64,000 bases of DNA from Antennarius striatus (Eukaryota > Chordata > Actinopteri > Lophiiformes > Antennariidae). Positions 1 to 34,397 of the stretch are shown piece after piece; positions within the stretch are counted from its first letter, which is position 1; every line of letters begins with the position of its first letter. Under the pieces are notes generated by a model. That model was not told the origin of the DNA and made no database searches. It worked only from the letters and a program-made list of their open reading frames with translations. The DNA lies in NCBI RefSeq assembly GCF_040054535.1, contig NC_090781.1, forward strand, positions 4,160,501-4,224,500. Direction: 5' to 3'. Made by a program: the position numbers and the translations under genes.

Positions 1-1084
1 GGAAGGGGGGGGGGGGGTCTGTGGACTCTTGGTCGATGCGGCTTATTCACAATTCAGTCTGCAGAAAGAAATTCTGAGTTCCCGTAAAAATAATAACTCA
101 GTGTATCTGATGGCAGCACCCTCTCTTCACAGTAACTATAAATCCATACATTATAAGATGAGGAAGGTACAAAGCCAGACCTTTTGTTCTAAAATTCATA
201 CCCAAGGCACCAAACATGGTAGCAGTTAAATTTCGGAGTGAGGGAGTCAAGTACAAAAGGGATTAAGAACGTTCCACTCATTCCGCGTGTAACTTCACGT
301 TGGGAAGGTTTGGTCACACTTGACTGATTTTTATTGAGCAATTAACAGTTTTCAAGAATTAAGATTGATGGTTTGATTCCTTTTAATCTCAAATGACCAG
401 TGTCTTGCTAAAATAACACTCATTCAACATGAATGATTCAGGAGAAAACGTTTGCAGGAATGCCACAGCTGGGGTAACATGGCCAGGATTATGCCATGCC
501 AAGGCAGCCGCCACCCCCCCCCCCCCGACAAATACTGTACACCAACATAGGACACATGTAGCCACACTGATAACAGTAGGCTATTCATTGCAACTGATTG
601 ATAAAATATGAATAGTGGTTCTGTAATTCAGAACTAATTGTAAAGTTTTCTATTGTTGTACATTTAACTCCAACACAATGTGTACATATATTCTTAACCC
701 ACAAAGGAGATCTGATCAAAAACCTGTGACCACCCAGGCGTTTGGGAACCACCACAGCATCAGACGGGGGGGAATAAACGACAGGCTTCTTCACGGCGAA
801 AGAAAAAGAAATGTGGAGGCGGGACAAAGCCCAGCATCCTTAGACCAGCGCTACGCTGATGAGACAACCGTTTTCTGGAGGATAAACGTCATCAGTTGTG
901 GTCTAGAAATGAAGTCGCGATCTAAACTCAGCTGAAAACTCGTGGGGAATGTTGGGTGAGTGCTAGAGTGAACATCCATTACTTATTCAGTAACAAGTCT
1001 GAGCGACTCTGACTGAGGAGTGAAACACATTGTGCCATAAAGGGGAAAATGAATGTTGAACATTATTTCATAGCGTTTCTGTCG
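1..1084. other. mettl16 intron 2 sequence, no gene seen
   Basis: Nothing coding was recognised. Notable items are a G tract at 4-17, a C tract near 514-527 and scattered short spurious ORFs. Confidence 0.6.
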
Positions 1085-1347
1085 ATGCTGAATATCAGAT
1101 CAGCAGTAGCTCAGTCCACTGTCTCTCCTCTGCACATGTCCAAACCATCTCAGTCTGGCCTCTCTGACTTTATCTCCAGAACCTCTAACATGTGCTGTCC
1201 CTCTGATGTACTCATTCCTGATCCTATCCTTCCTGGTCACTCCCAGAGAGAACCTCAGCATCTTCATCTCTGCTACCTCCAGCTCTGTCTCCTGTCTTTT
1301 CCTCAGTGACACTGTCTCTAGACCAAACAACATCGCTGGTCTCACCA
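1085..1347 (-). mobile_element. LINE fragment (RTE-like reverse transcriptase C-terminal part)
   Basis: The minus strand encodes about 80 residues with the C-terminal RT signature of RTE-type LINEs: a LFGLET start, a VAEMKMLRFSLGVTRKD block and a RLRWFGHV block. It has no RT core, so it is a 5'-truncated relic. It differs from the LINE family at 37,267-40,626. It lies in mettl16 intron 2. Confidence 0.7.
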
Positions 1348-1423
1348 GTTTTGTACACCTTTCCTTTCATTTGAGCTGAAACTCAAAAATAAATGGTAAA
1401 AGTCTATAAAGAACAAAATACAG

Positions 1424-1562
<139 letters not shown>

Positions 1563-1565
1563 CAC

Positions 1566-1703
1566 ATCGGCCTCCCAGTGAGGTTGGTGTGAACGTGCTG
1601 CTGGAAGTCTGGGTATTTGGAGGCCAAGTAACCAAAGTCCGGTGGTTTGTCTTTGTAACGATTCCTGGGATGCATGGACTTATTTAGAGCCATGACCAGA
1701 GCA
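1566..1703 (-). CDS. mettl16: mettl16 exon 2, first coding exon (5' part of the gene only)
   Basis: First coding exon of the U6 snRNA/MAT2A m6A methyltransferase METTL16, a nuclear and cytosolic RNA methyltransferase. The minus-strand reading starts at ATG 1693-1691 and gives 42 codons plus two bases. It begins MALNKSMHPRNRYKDKPPDF and continues GYLASKYPDFQQHV, which I recognise as the conserved METTL16 N-terminus (RNA-binding region before the Rossmann methyltransferase fold). The acceptor is ..gacatcag before 1703, leaving 10 nt of 5' UTR. The donor is GTGAGT at 1565-1560. The rest of the gene, including the catalytic NPPF motif, lies to the left of the window. A (CA)n array starts seven bases into the following intron. 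Confidence 0.93.
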
Positions 1704-1967
1704 CTGATGTCAGAGAGGGGAAGAGCCCAGCATTAAAATAAGGAGCATGTTTAAAAATAAACAAAACTAGAATGGTACCCCGCCAATTGCTCCCCCATAA
1801 GAACACAGTGAGCAGTTAGCAGGAGCTAGTTTGTAGCAGTAAGCTATCCGTTCCAGCTTCACGCCTACCTGTTCGGCTGTTATCCAGTTGTCATAAAATT
1901 ATTATTAATTATTATTTTAATACTTTTGTGAAGCACAACGTTACTTAAATACGCTAACTCAACTCAC

Positions 1968-2040
1968 GTTGCGCAAACGTTGTCCGTATCCAGCAACTCT
2001 CTTCCCTGATGACGTCGACGTCGCCTTCTACGGCGCTGCG
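1968..2040 (-). other. mettl16: Probable mettl16 non-coding exon 1 (upstream limit unknown)
   Basis: On the minus strand a strong donor, GCGCAAC|GTGAGTTG, closes at 1968, about 265 bases upstream of the first coding exon. The bases around it are CpG-rich compared with their surroundings. A second usable donor (AACAG|GTAGGC) lies near 1870. The exon is inferred from its position and donor only; the transcription start is not visible. Confidence 0.4.
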
Positions 2041-2053
2041 TGATGACGTCATC
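2008..2053 (-). promoter_or_regulatory. mettl16 promoter segment with paired CRE motifs
   Basis: Two TGACGTC-type sites lie about 34 bases apart: TGACGTCGACGTC from 2010 and the full palindrome TGACGTCA at 2044-2051 (inside GATGACGTCATC). This is the CREB/ATF consensus. They sit exactly where the mettl16 5' end is expected and in the only CpG-rich patch of this flank. That they drive mettl16 is inference. Confidence 0.5.
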
Positions 2054-2059
2054 AAGGAA

Positions 2060-3150
2060 AAAGACTCCCATGAACACCGGCTCTGAGATCAAATGGAATC
2101 CCTCACTCATTCATCTGCAAACGTACCGTCACCTTTCAGAATTACAAACCCAATTTCAGTCTTAAAATGAGTTGTTTGATAATATTTCAGTCACATATTA
2201 GTCATTTATATGCGGTATTTTTATAAAGACCGAAATATAAATTTGTATTATTATAATATCATAATATTATATTATTACCAACTTATATTAATTCATGTTT
2301 AAAAATAAACAACAGCTAAAAATCCTTTAATACGTCTTTGTGAACATTATAATTTCAACATATTTCTCATTCTTTCATAAATTCTCGACACAACTCTTGT
2401 GGCAGAATATTTGTGGCAACAAAGCTTCTTTAAACCCTCTTTTAAATCAAGTACAGTAAATCCATGCTTCAGTATATGGATGCCCTACACTTTTTATTTT
2501 TTTTTATGTGTGGGGGGGGATGGGGAGTGTGGGTTCCTGATTTAGTTTTCATATCATATTCTTATGTACAAAATTGTACATAGAGTAAATTGTACATATT
2601 TACTATATTTACTTAATATCTACATAAATAGTATCAATTTTTAAATAAACGCAGGCCTATTTATTTTTTATTTCCATGCCTATTTATGATTTTCTATTTA
2701 TATATTCTTGATGGGTTATATATTACTCTTTCTATTTGGTGCTGTACTACTTTCTATGTGCTGGTGCGTTTCGTGTACTTACTGTGCTGAGTGTGAGAGA
2801 TTAATTTCCCTGACAGAACCTCCTTAAGGGATAAATGAAGTTATACTGTCTCTACTCTACAAATTTTCATTTTGCTTGAAATTCTATATTGTTTGAAATT
2901 AATAAATGCTTTAATAAAAATTCAAATTCATGTCACTGCAGCTTGCTATCAAATCTTGTTGATGGTAGTTTCACTACCATATCAATACTAGGGCAAGCAC
3001 CTCCATAAAATGGGTCTGGCCGTATTCCTAGTTTACACTATTGCATCTTAAAAGGGAAAATGTTTTGAGCTTAAATTTCATTTTAATAATGAACTCCAAA
3101 GTGAAGTGACAAACAGCTACAGACAAATGAGCGGGACAAAACAGATGTAT
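2060..3150. other. Intergenic stretch between mettl16 5' end and pafah1b1 3' end
   Basis: AT-rich, with no ORF or exon recognised. A short TTAAGGGATAAATGAAGT-type motif near 2,825 resembles the tail of a common fish dispersed repeat, but it is too short to assign. Confidence 0.5.
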
Positions 3151-3156
3151 ATTTTT

Positions 3157-6100
3157 TTTATTGTGTTGCAAACAATTATGACATCCAGTTATAATGTATA
3201 ACAGATTTCTGAGTGACAGGTGACACCATAGTGGTGAAAAATGACAAGCTTCTCTGTAGGAGCTGTTGTGCTGTCTGAAGCCCTCTGTTGAGGTTCATAG
3301 GACACACAGACCAGAAAAAATAAACTAGTCTGATCCTGCCTTCAGGGGTTGCTTTGGACCCCTGAATGGCAAAAGGGGTTTCTTTATAGGGAGCACACCG
3401 GCATACAATAGCAGGTGTGATGTGTTTTCTCAATGATGCTTACAAGAGCCACAGGACAGATGTCACCTTGGCCTCTGATTAACTACATCCAGTGAATAAA
3501 AAAGGTCAAATACATTTGATATTTTTGGTCTGGCATTTTATAACCTAGTTGTTATAAAATATAGGTATAATTCTCAAAGGTTGGCCACACTGTGTTGAGC
3601 TAACACAAGGAGACTGAGTTGTCAAAATAGACATGACAGTTCTGACGGATGTCTGTTTTAGGCATCAGCTCCAACTTTTAACACCATGGCATTTTTTTAA
3701 AGCCACGCCAAATTGTACGACAGAATTAACCAATTGTCCACCCTCAAAAAAATAGAAGAAAAATCCATTTGTAGAAAAAAAAAGACCTTCGTAAAGGACA
3801 CACCAAAGCGAGGAATGAGTATTCCCCGAAAAAGAGGATTTGTAGGTGTCCCAGTCTGCCACAATTCCAGTACCTTTACAGAAAAAGCTTCATACACAAA
3901 ACCAAAAACCTTCCTAATACCAGTGACCAGAGCTGCCTGAACGTATCCAGTCAAGCATGTTTACTTTGCTGCAGGAAGATGAGAAGATTGCTAACCATGT
4001 TAGAATAACTGCAGCAGGACACCACAGAGATAGTTGTTGGTATACTTTACAAAAATAAAGACTCAAAGATTTACTTTTGTCTTCTCATAGTTATTGGGAA
4101 AACTCTTTAATTATACTTTTCATAAAAGAACACATTGCTTGCATCACATCTAGACTGACATGCGCTTGCAAGATTGCAATTAAGTTTATTTCCTAAGAGG
4201 TGGATCACAGTAACACTTCCTGTCCTCATTCTTCATACGAAGTCCAGCAGTCTCTGACAGGAGGGCCCCGATAAGCAAGGTTTTAATAGCCTAGTGTATT
4301 GTTCTGACAGCTCTGCCTCTGGTGCAGGTTAACATGCATCCAATACACACAAAAATATGAAAACATGAGAAAGAAGCAAAGATAAGATCGGTTAAGGAGT
4401 GGAATTCTTTATTAGCCAAGAACTGCATTGGAATGAAAGGGCTAATCAGAAAATTGGATTAATGCATTTATCTCATTAAATGTAGCCTTTGATCATCAAT
4501 AAATGATCAGAGATTTAATGAAAATAGGGATGTGCAAGATTAATGAATCACCTTGTCATTAGAAGCAAGACGTTTCATTGTGTTTGTCCTCCAAGGGGGA
4601 TGGAATGGTTATCTACAGTATTGATTGGTTTACATTTACTTTCCAAAAACTCTTCCCATTTTACAGCTTGAGGAAAGCCACTCAGCTGTTTGCATACATT
4701 TGGGGTGATCTGTGGGACACATCTACAGAGATTCTTGCTGCCCAGGCTTTGGCATTGTCTTCCATATCAAACCTAAGAACAGTCACTCGCTTTACAGTGA
4801 TGAGCTCCTCTGACTCCAAAAAAACCCTCATTATCAGACACCAAACAGACCAAACAGCACCAACAGATCACTTAGCATGTCTGCTGCCAGCATTTCCTCA
4901 CTAATGCTAAATTCCCATCCAGTCCATCCTTTAGTGTGATCATACAAATTGTCAAATCTCTTAACAAGCTCAATTTACATTCCATATTTTCACAGAAAAC
5001 TGATTTTGTCAAATCCTTTTTATTATGAGGAACATTTATTGCACCCCTCACAATTTAGTTTTTTTTGCACATACCAGACAAACCTGGGGGGAGGGGGGTA
5101 ACTTTGACTCCATATCATGTCTTTAACAGGTTTATTTAAAACAATTTTCTTTAGTTTTCAGAAGTTCTCTTCAAACAAAAAGATCCTCCTCTGATCATAT
5201 AATTCCAATTGTAGATCAAATCCTGCCTAGACTTATGAGGGTACACAAGTTTCAGGTCAACAAAAATCTGTCATGCGTGGTCACATGAAACTCTTCTACA
5301 GGGCAACATATCCAAAGTCTTCATCACACAGTTGGGGTCTATCAATCCCAGAATGCTGCAAAGGTGTTAATGTAACCCAGGACACTGAATGACAGCAAAC
5401 GTCAAACAAACCTGCTTTCCGCATCTGTGCCTCTTGAGAAACATGTGTGTGCCATCACGATAGGAGCACAAAGCTATTTAAAACCCCCAATGTCCAAGGA
5501 CAACATTTGAGAAATTCATATATACAGCCATTAAAATATTACCTAGTTCCACATGAAGAGAAATGGTATGCACACTCGAGAAGTAATGTTATAAAGCTAC
5601 AGATTTCAAAAATGAAGCCCCAGGCGCTTGTATTTTATCACATCATATAAGCTTTTCCTGCCTTATCTCTCAAAAGTTTCACCAAGCTAGGCACCGACAG
5701 ACTACGACAGTGAAGGAGAGAAACAAGTCCTAAATAAAAAAATAGACAAAAGAAATCTTACACATAAAGACACTGTCATTTCTTAAATTATCAGTTTTTA
5801 GTGCCCTACATTTTACACCCAGTCAAAAACATCTGCCTTCGGGTAGTCGGTAAGGCTGTGTGACAGATGACCAGCCCCGTGGTAAACCTATGGTACTTCT
5901 AGACATTATGTAAATTTACAGTATACAATTTTGGATTACCATGCAAGAATACTTTTTTGTGTAACATTTAATAGCTTGATCTACATCCAGGAATAATTTA
6001 CATAAAAAGACAATAGTTGTTGAATCAGAGAGAGTGGTAGGTAAATAACCGTGGTGGTAAGTGCAGCTGGAGATGATGTGTTGGGTTGGGCGGGGGGAGA

Positions 6101-6190
6101 GGTGGGAGATGAAAGGAGGTGGGATGTCAGGTGGGATCCAAAGATGTGTCTGGATATTTGGGGTGGTGGTCCAATTCTCCAAGGTAGAAA
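3157..6190 (-). other. pafah1b1: Putative pafah1b1 3' UTR
   Basis: The stop codon is at 6193-6191. Downstream on the minus strand there is about 3 kb without other exons. Several AATAAA signals occur; the leftmost convincing one is at 3162-3157 (AATAAAAAAAATATAC). A long 3' UTR is typical of LIS1 genes. The true end, and whether shorter forms exist, cannot be seen from sequence. Confidence 0.4.
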
Positions 6191-28786
<22,596 letters not shown>

Positions 28787-29068
28787 GCTGATGGGACAAT
28801 GTAGGCGGGGCTGGGAGAGATCAGTTGGTAAAAGGTGAATCTTGCGCAGCTGCTGCCCTCTCCTCAGTCAGGGGATGAGCTGTGCTGATAAAGCAACACA
28901 GGTGAGTGTGCACTGTGTACTCCAATGGCAGGCAGTTGGCGTTGTCCCAAGAAAAACACTCAAAGTGTGATAGGGGCAACACAGAAATGTGCCCCCTAAC
29001 TGCAAGACACCAGGGAGAACAGATGTGGCGAGCCTGCAGGTCAATCACCAGTCTAGTCGATACTGCAT
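28787..29068 (-). other. pafah1b1: pafah1b1 exon 2, 5' UTR part
   Basis: A strong acceptor (tttcctctttcttcag) precedes 29068 and there is no other good acceptor between it and the start codon. This gives 282 nt of leader in exon 2. An upstream ATG opens at the first base of the exon. Confidence 0.7.
29045..29068 (-). promoter_or_regulatory. Short uORF in the pafah1b1 leader
   Basis: A seven-codon uORF MQYRLDW followed by TGA. Its ATG is the first three bases of exon 2, so the -3 context comes from the exon 1 end (..ATAAG). It is not in frame with LIS1. It may tune translation; no functional evidence is visible. Confidence 0.6.
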
Positions 29069-30599
29069 CTGAAGAAAGAGGAAATACGTAAAGTCAGTAT
29101 TACATATGCCCGAAAGACAGCATGAAAAGTGAGTGGGCATGAAAAATCCAAAATGGTTAGATGAGTACTGCACTAGTTTGTGTGAGTGGGTGAGCAGTCA
29201 ACAATGAAAAGCGAAAAACCTAACATAACAAAAAACCCACAGACGCAAACACATTCAGTTTGAAACTGAAAGAGTGTCTCTCATAGCAAAGCTTTGATCA
29301 CATAAAGTTATTTACAGGACTTTTTACATGAACCACCTCCTTTGCATAATCCACACCTTAATATGCCTTTCAGATCCACTTCTAACCAACTTCACAGCCT
29401 GTTAAGCCACCAGTCAGGTTTGAGAGATCTGGTCTGTTCTTGCAAATTCCTTTCCCCATGAACATACAAGAGCTGACCCACATTCTACAAGCCCATGTTG
29501 CAAACAGAAAGAAAACAGGCCAAGTGGACTGCAATAAGAGCAGTGCTCTTGTCAATTCACTGACTCCATTACCTTATTTTTAGACATCCTCAAGTGCCAG
29601 CCAGTCCGACTAGTTGCACAATGAAATCACTTTCAAAATTTGTGTTGGCATCAGTGGAATACTAACATGGGTAACAACCACTATGCAGATAACAATACTG
29701 TACTTCCTACTGGGTTCAGAGTAGCCCCATTTCCACACATTCTGGTTGCATTTAACAAATTCTCATCACTGAGCGGAATATGAAACAACACTTCTGTCTT
29801 TAGGTATGATGTAGTCAGCTAGCGAAGAGCCACACCATTTGAAAAAGTATAACATGTAGGATTCTTTTCATAGCACTTTCAACCTGTTCCACAATTAACC
29901 AATAAGACATCAGAGTGAACAGTCAAGTCTCATCACTTAACATGAACCAACTATCAAGGTCCAATTTATAGTGTTGCCCATTTTTAATCAAATATAAAGC
30001 AAGAATCTATGGCACTATTATCACCTAATTGGCCATTGTGAATCTTTAAAGACCACTGTGGAAGAAAAAAACCTCATCATGGTCTGAACCCTGAGAAAAT
30101 GTGTTTCTGTAAGTGTAACTAATTCTGTAAACACATCACAAAATCAGGTAACCATTAAAATACTAACTGTGCCGTAGAACAAACCCATCAACATACTGGG
30201 GGAAGTCTGTACAAATTTTTAAGTCCGAACATAACAAATCCTATCTTCCTACTTCTAAGGAGCTTCTACTGATAAGCAAAATACAAATAAAAATGTACAA
30301 CTACAAAAGTCAGTTGTGAATAAATGCTGCCAACCAAGAATGCTTAAAAAAATAAGATAAAAGTTAATCATTTACTTTCAAACATTTACAGAATACCAAG
30401 CAAATTAACAGCATAAAAATTAAATATTTTTCATGACCAATTTTTGAATCCACAAAGGGTCAATTCTCCTCAATACACAACACAAAGTTGGGATTTTGTA
30501 GAATCAGACAGGAGTAAAATTAAATTATCATAACAAACAGGTGCTAATGATCATCAATGTCATTTGTGGGTTGAAACAGTCATAAAATTAAACAGAAAC

Positions 30600-31300
30600 T
30601 CAGTGATGAACAACCAAGGCAAGGCTATGGAAGAGTCGTTTCGTGTCACAGGCAAGACTGTGCATACTAACACGTAAGGTAGTCAGTCATACTGCGTCAG
30701 CAAGGACTCTCCCAGGAAAGGATTTCAAAGGGTATCAAGGTGTGGTGTCTAAGCTCTTTTAAAAAAGCTCAGAGAAATGGGCAATGTCGCGGAATACTGA
30801 TAAGTACAAGCAGATTATCATCCATCAAGCAATAACATTAGGTATGATTGGCCTCAAATTTCTTCTTCAGCAGGATGATGATCCCAGACACAGCCAATGT
30901 CATTAATGACCTTCATAAAAAATAATGTGTGCACCCAAATGTTTATGGCACCCAAAGAACTGTTTATCTGGGATTACCTGAAGAGGGAGAAGAATTTGAG
31001 GCAGCATACACCCATATGACCTGTGTGGTAAGTCCTCCACAATGTCTGAAAAACCTGCTAGCTGAGTTCTTTCAAAAACGGCATGCAAAAATTGCAAGTG
31101 TTCCAAGAACCGATGCTGTTTTGAAGGCAAGGGTGGTCACATCAAATATTGATTTGATTTAGATTCATCTTCTGTTTTCACACTTTGCATTCTGTAAATT
31201 GACCCCAAAAAGAATTAAATTCCTGATTTTTAAAGCATCATCCTTTCTTTCCAGTATTATTTCACACCAGCCTAAAACTTTTGCACACTACTGTTACAAA
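30600..31300 (+). mobile_element. Deleted Tc1-like transposon relic
   Basis: The left part (30,690-30,790) matches a Tc1 transposase HTH coding region (VILRQQGLSQARISK-type, here decayed). It jumps directly to the C-terminal part: IIHQAI, QQDDDPRH, then FFQKRHAKIASVPRTDAVLK near 31,070. The end GCCTAAAACTTTTGCACACT is a typical Tc1 terminus. The middle, with the first catalytic aspartate, is gone and stops are frequent. Confidence 0.7.
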
Positions 31301-31570
31301 CTTGGACTCAATCCCAACTGTATCCATTAGCCCTAGCACTTGCCCCTACATCTCAATTTTGCTCAATGTCATGTAGGTAGGTTAATACGTGCCATGGCTA
31401 TAGGGGATCGAGGAGCCATGGTCACAGAGCCTTTCAGATGACCCTTCAAAGTTGTGTTTTATGTTTTAGACTTAGTAAAAAAAAATAGTGGTAGAAAATC
31501 CAAAAATCTCTACAGAGGGAGTGTGGAAAGGTGCTGGAACGGTGGCTACATAAATCTTTGCAAATAAGTA

Positions 31571-32886
31571 TAGTATTTTCCGCACTATAAGGCACACTGG
31601 ACTATAAGGCGCACCCTCAATAATTTGTTTGTTTCATAATGTATTTCATATATAAGGCGCACCGGATTATAAGGCGCACACAATAAAAAATAAATAAAAT
31701 TTATTTAATAAACTGCAGCGGCTGTAGTTGCGCAATCCGTCCACTAGATAGAGCCGTGCTGTTCAGGCAGTCATGATTGCATTCATGCCTTCCTTGACTA
31801 CCTCTGAATGGCTCCTATTGTTATGTCAATAAGCCATTCTGAGCCTCATCAAGGAAACTTGATCACTTGATCACTTTGCCATCTTAGAAAGAAGTCAACC
31901 TGCATATTAAAAAACCTGACATATAAAACCGGTTAAATTCATTACGAGTACAGTCAGTGTGAACAGAGCGGATTATTTCCTGATCTGCAGTTCGAAGCAG
32001 ATATTTAAGCTCTGACGTTCGTCTCCATTTATTAATTAAATATTCTTTCGATCGATCGGTAGTCGAGTTGGAGGTGAGGTGCATCTATTTGCTGCTGTGT
32101 GTCCTAAACAACAGGCTGCTAATTTACTGGCAAATATGACGCTGTTTTACTCCTAGAACTGACTTTAATGTCGGTCTCTCACCGCCGTGAATCTCACCGC
32201 ACGTCGCTGCAGACAGAATACACAAGCCTGAATGCGCCCCTCCGCCGCCCGCCCAGAGCTATCAACTACATTTGTAAATCAATTACAGCACACCTTTGTC
32301 TAGCAGTGACTCAGCTCTTGAAATTTCAGAAAAGACTGGAAGTTCAGCTTTGAGGGTCTTTCATTCACCTTTATGCCAGTTTCTCCGTGTGTTTCCACAG
32401 ACTAATAGAATGGACCGTCACTAGATTCCAGATGACAGCACAATGGCATTTTTAAGACCTATTAAGTTTAAAGTGGCTTATTTCCGACGCCAAATAGTTA
32501 GGAAATATAGAGATCAGTCAGTCAGTCAAACTTTATTAATAGAATTGTTGAAAGTTCCTTATGTTTTGCTACATAATCACCAGTGCTCCTACAGTCTGCT
32601 CTACCGTCTGAGAGCATCTCAGTCAGAGCCAGGACTTTGGTGATGCCCCTTGACTACCGTTGTTAGGGGGCGTAAGCCCGAGTGCCTTCTGAGGGGGCTC
32701 CTCTGGTGGCAGAGTGCGGCATGACTGGCGGCCAGACTGCCGGCTTTTTTTCAGCAATCATGTTTTTAATCAATATTAATATGAATATTAATCCACATAT
32801 AAGGCGCTCCGGATTATAAGGCACACTACGGGTTTATGGGAAAATTTTAGGCTTTTAGGTGCGCCTTATAGTGCGGGAAATACGGT
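31571..32886. mobile_element. TIR DNA transposon with 'ataaggcgcac' terminal repeats, no ORF
   Basis: The left end GTATTTTCCGCACTATAAGG and the reverse complement of the right end, GTATTTCCCGCACTATAAGG, form terminal inverted repeats. Each is followed by two or more ATAAGGCGCAC sub-repeats. Flanking TA suggests TA target use. The family is widespread in fish and other vertebrates. The 1.3-kb body encodes nothing recognisable; the block 31,930-32,000 recurs at 47,530-47,610. Confidence 0.75.
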
Positions 32887-33095
32887 ATGCAAAAATGTTA
32901 AAAAATTTATAGGAATATCTGACTAATGTAGATCTAACTGAATATGTCACTGGATTATTGTGTCACACACAAAACCCAAAATGTTTGTAACCATGCTATT
33001 GTAACACAGTTATGGATTGTAATGGTTTTTGCGGGAAGATCATTTTATTTTTGCCAACTTTTTTTATTTTGTCTTGCAAGAAACAGGCTTATACA

Positions 33096-33711
33096 GTAGT
33101 ACCTTGACGTTAAGAGCTGCTCAAAGTTATTTATGATAGGAGTCATTGTTTTGTCCAAATTTTAGTTTGACATCTGAGCAAAGTCCAAGTTACGAGCCGT
33201 GCTTCAGGACACCACCGCTAGTTGGCAGATGGATACAACATTAGCTGAGACCGGATCTCGTTTCCTTTTGAGGAGTAAAAGTCACTAGTGCATGTGACTT
33301 TTGCATTTCTTTTCATACATCATTGTTTAAATAGCTTATATATACAGTAATTAATTATGCACAAAGTATGCATGGCCATTGGTTAATAAAAAAAATACTT
33401 TCTTTCATAACTTAATGGAGTTACGGGACTTTTTTACAAGCCTAGCCTATCCCATAACCCCGGAGGGTCGTTGGGGAACCACAGATGACTCGCGGTTGTC
33501 ATCATATGGCGTGTTTTAGGCAACTGAACCTGGCAGCACCCATCCCTCTCCAGGTTGGATGCAGTCATACCCGGTACATACAAGGCTGGAAGAAATTAAA
33601 ATTATTTTAATTATTTTAAATGGGAAATATTGTTTGACTTATGAGTTGTTTGACTTATGAGCTCAGTCACTGAATAAATTAAACTCTTATCTCGAGGGAC
33701 AAACGTATAGT
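33096..33711. mobile_element. Tigger-like non-autonomous element with nested insert
   Basis: The left end CAGTAGTACCTTGACGTTAA and a right end whose reverse complement runs GTCCCTCGAGATAAGAGTTT are related termini. Inner direct blocks TTGACTTATGAG occur near the right end. A GC-richer segment (33,440-33,590) with no similarity to the ends looks like a second repeat nested inside. Confidence 0.55.
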
Positions 33712-34397
33712 AATTTAATACCTTTATGCTTTCATGGGAAGCCCAAGCAAAACAGCTCAAATCTGATTTCAAGCCAAAATGAAACATGCTGCCAAACTGC
33801 CATTACAGCATCTCTGCTAAATTCAAAACTCACTTATGAAAATTCGCTACCTTGGTGAAAAAAAACTGCACTGTTTGCTTTTTTTATTCATAGAGAGTTC
33901 AACAGGATAGAAAAATGACACTGACAACATCTGACCAATGGACCTTGATATAAACACCTTAAAGCAGTCCAAGTGCTCACTTATCTCTGGCAGTGTGAGG
34001 ATTACAGCGCAGGTTTTAGCAATTAATAGTTACATGCCTTCCTTCTATTGCGTCTGTACTAGGAGGAGCATCACAATAAAGGCCCAAAGCACTGATAGTA
34101 CAGTCAACTCTCAGGGATGTTGTTTAGTGGCCTGATGAGACCAAACATAACGATATACCCTGCCTACTATACTGCCCCTCATAGTAGGGTTAGGTTGAAA
34201 CAGAATTAGGACTGGGCCCATGCCAATGTCTTCTTTTAAAAGAAAGCATCTCAAACAGCTGAAAAATGGAGAAACTTAATTTTGTGTTCATGACTTCACC
34301 TGAATTTTGTTACATCTCTAAATAGCAACAGGCAGGCAAATCATAATCAAGAAATCAACCTATGTGTGTTGTGAAGAGGGATTCACTCCTTCATATA

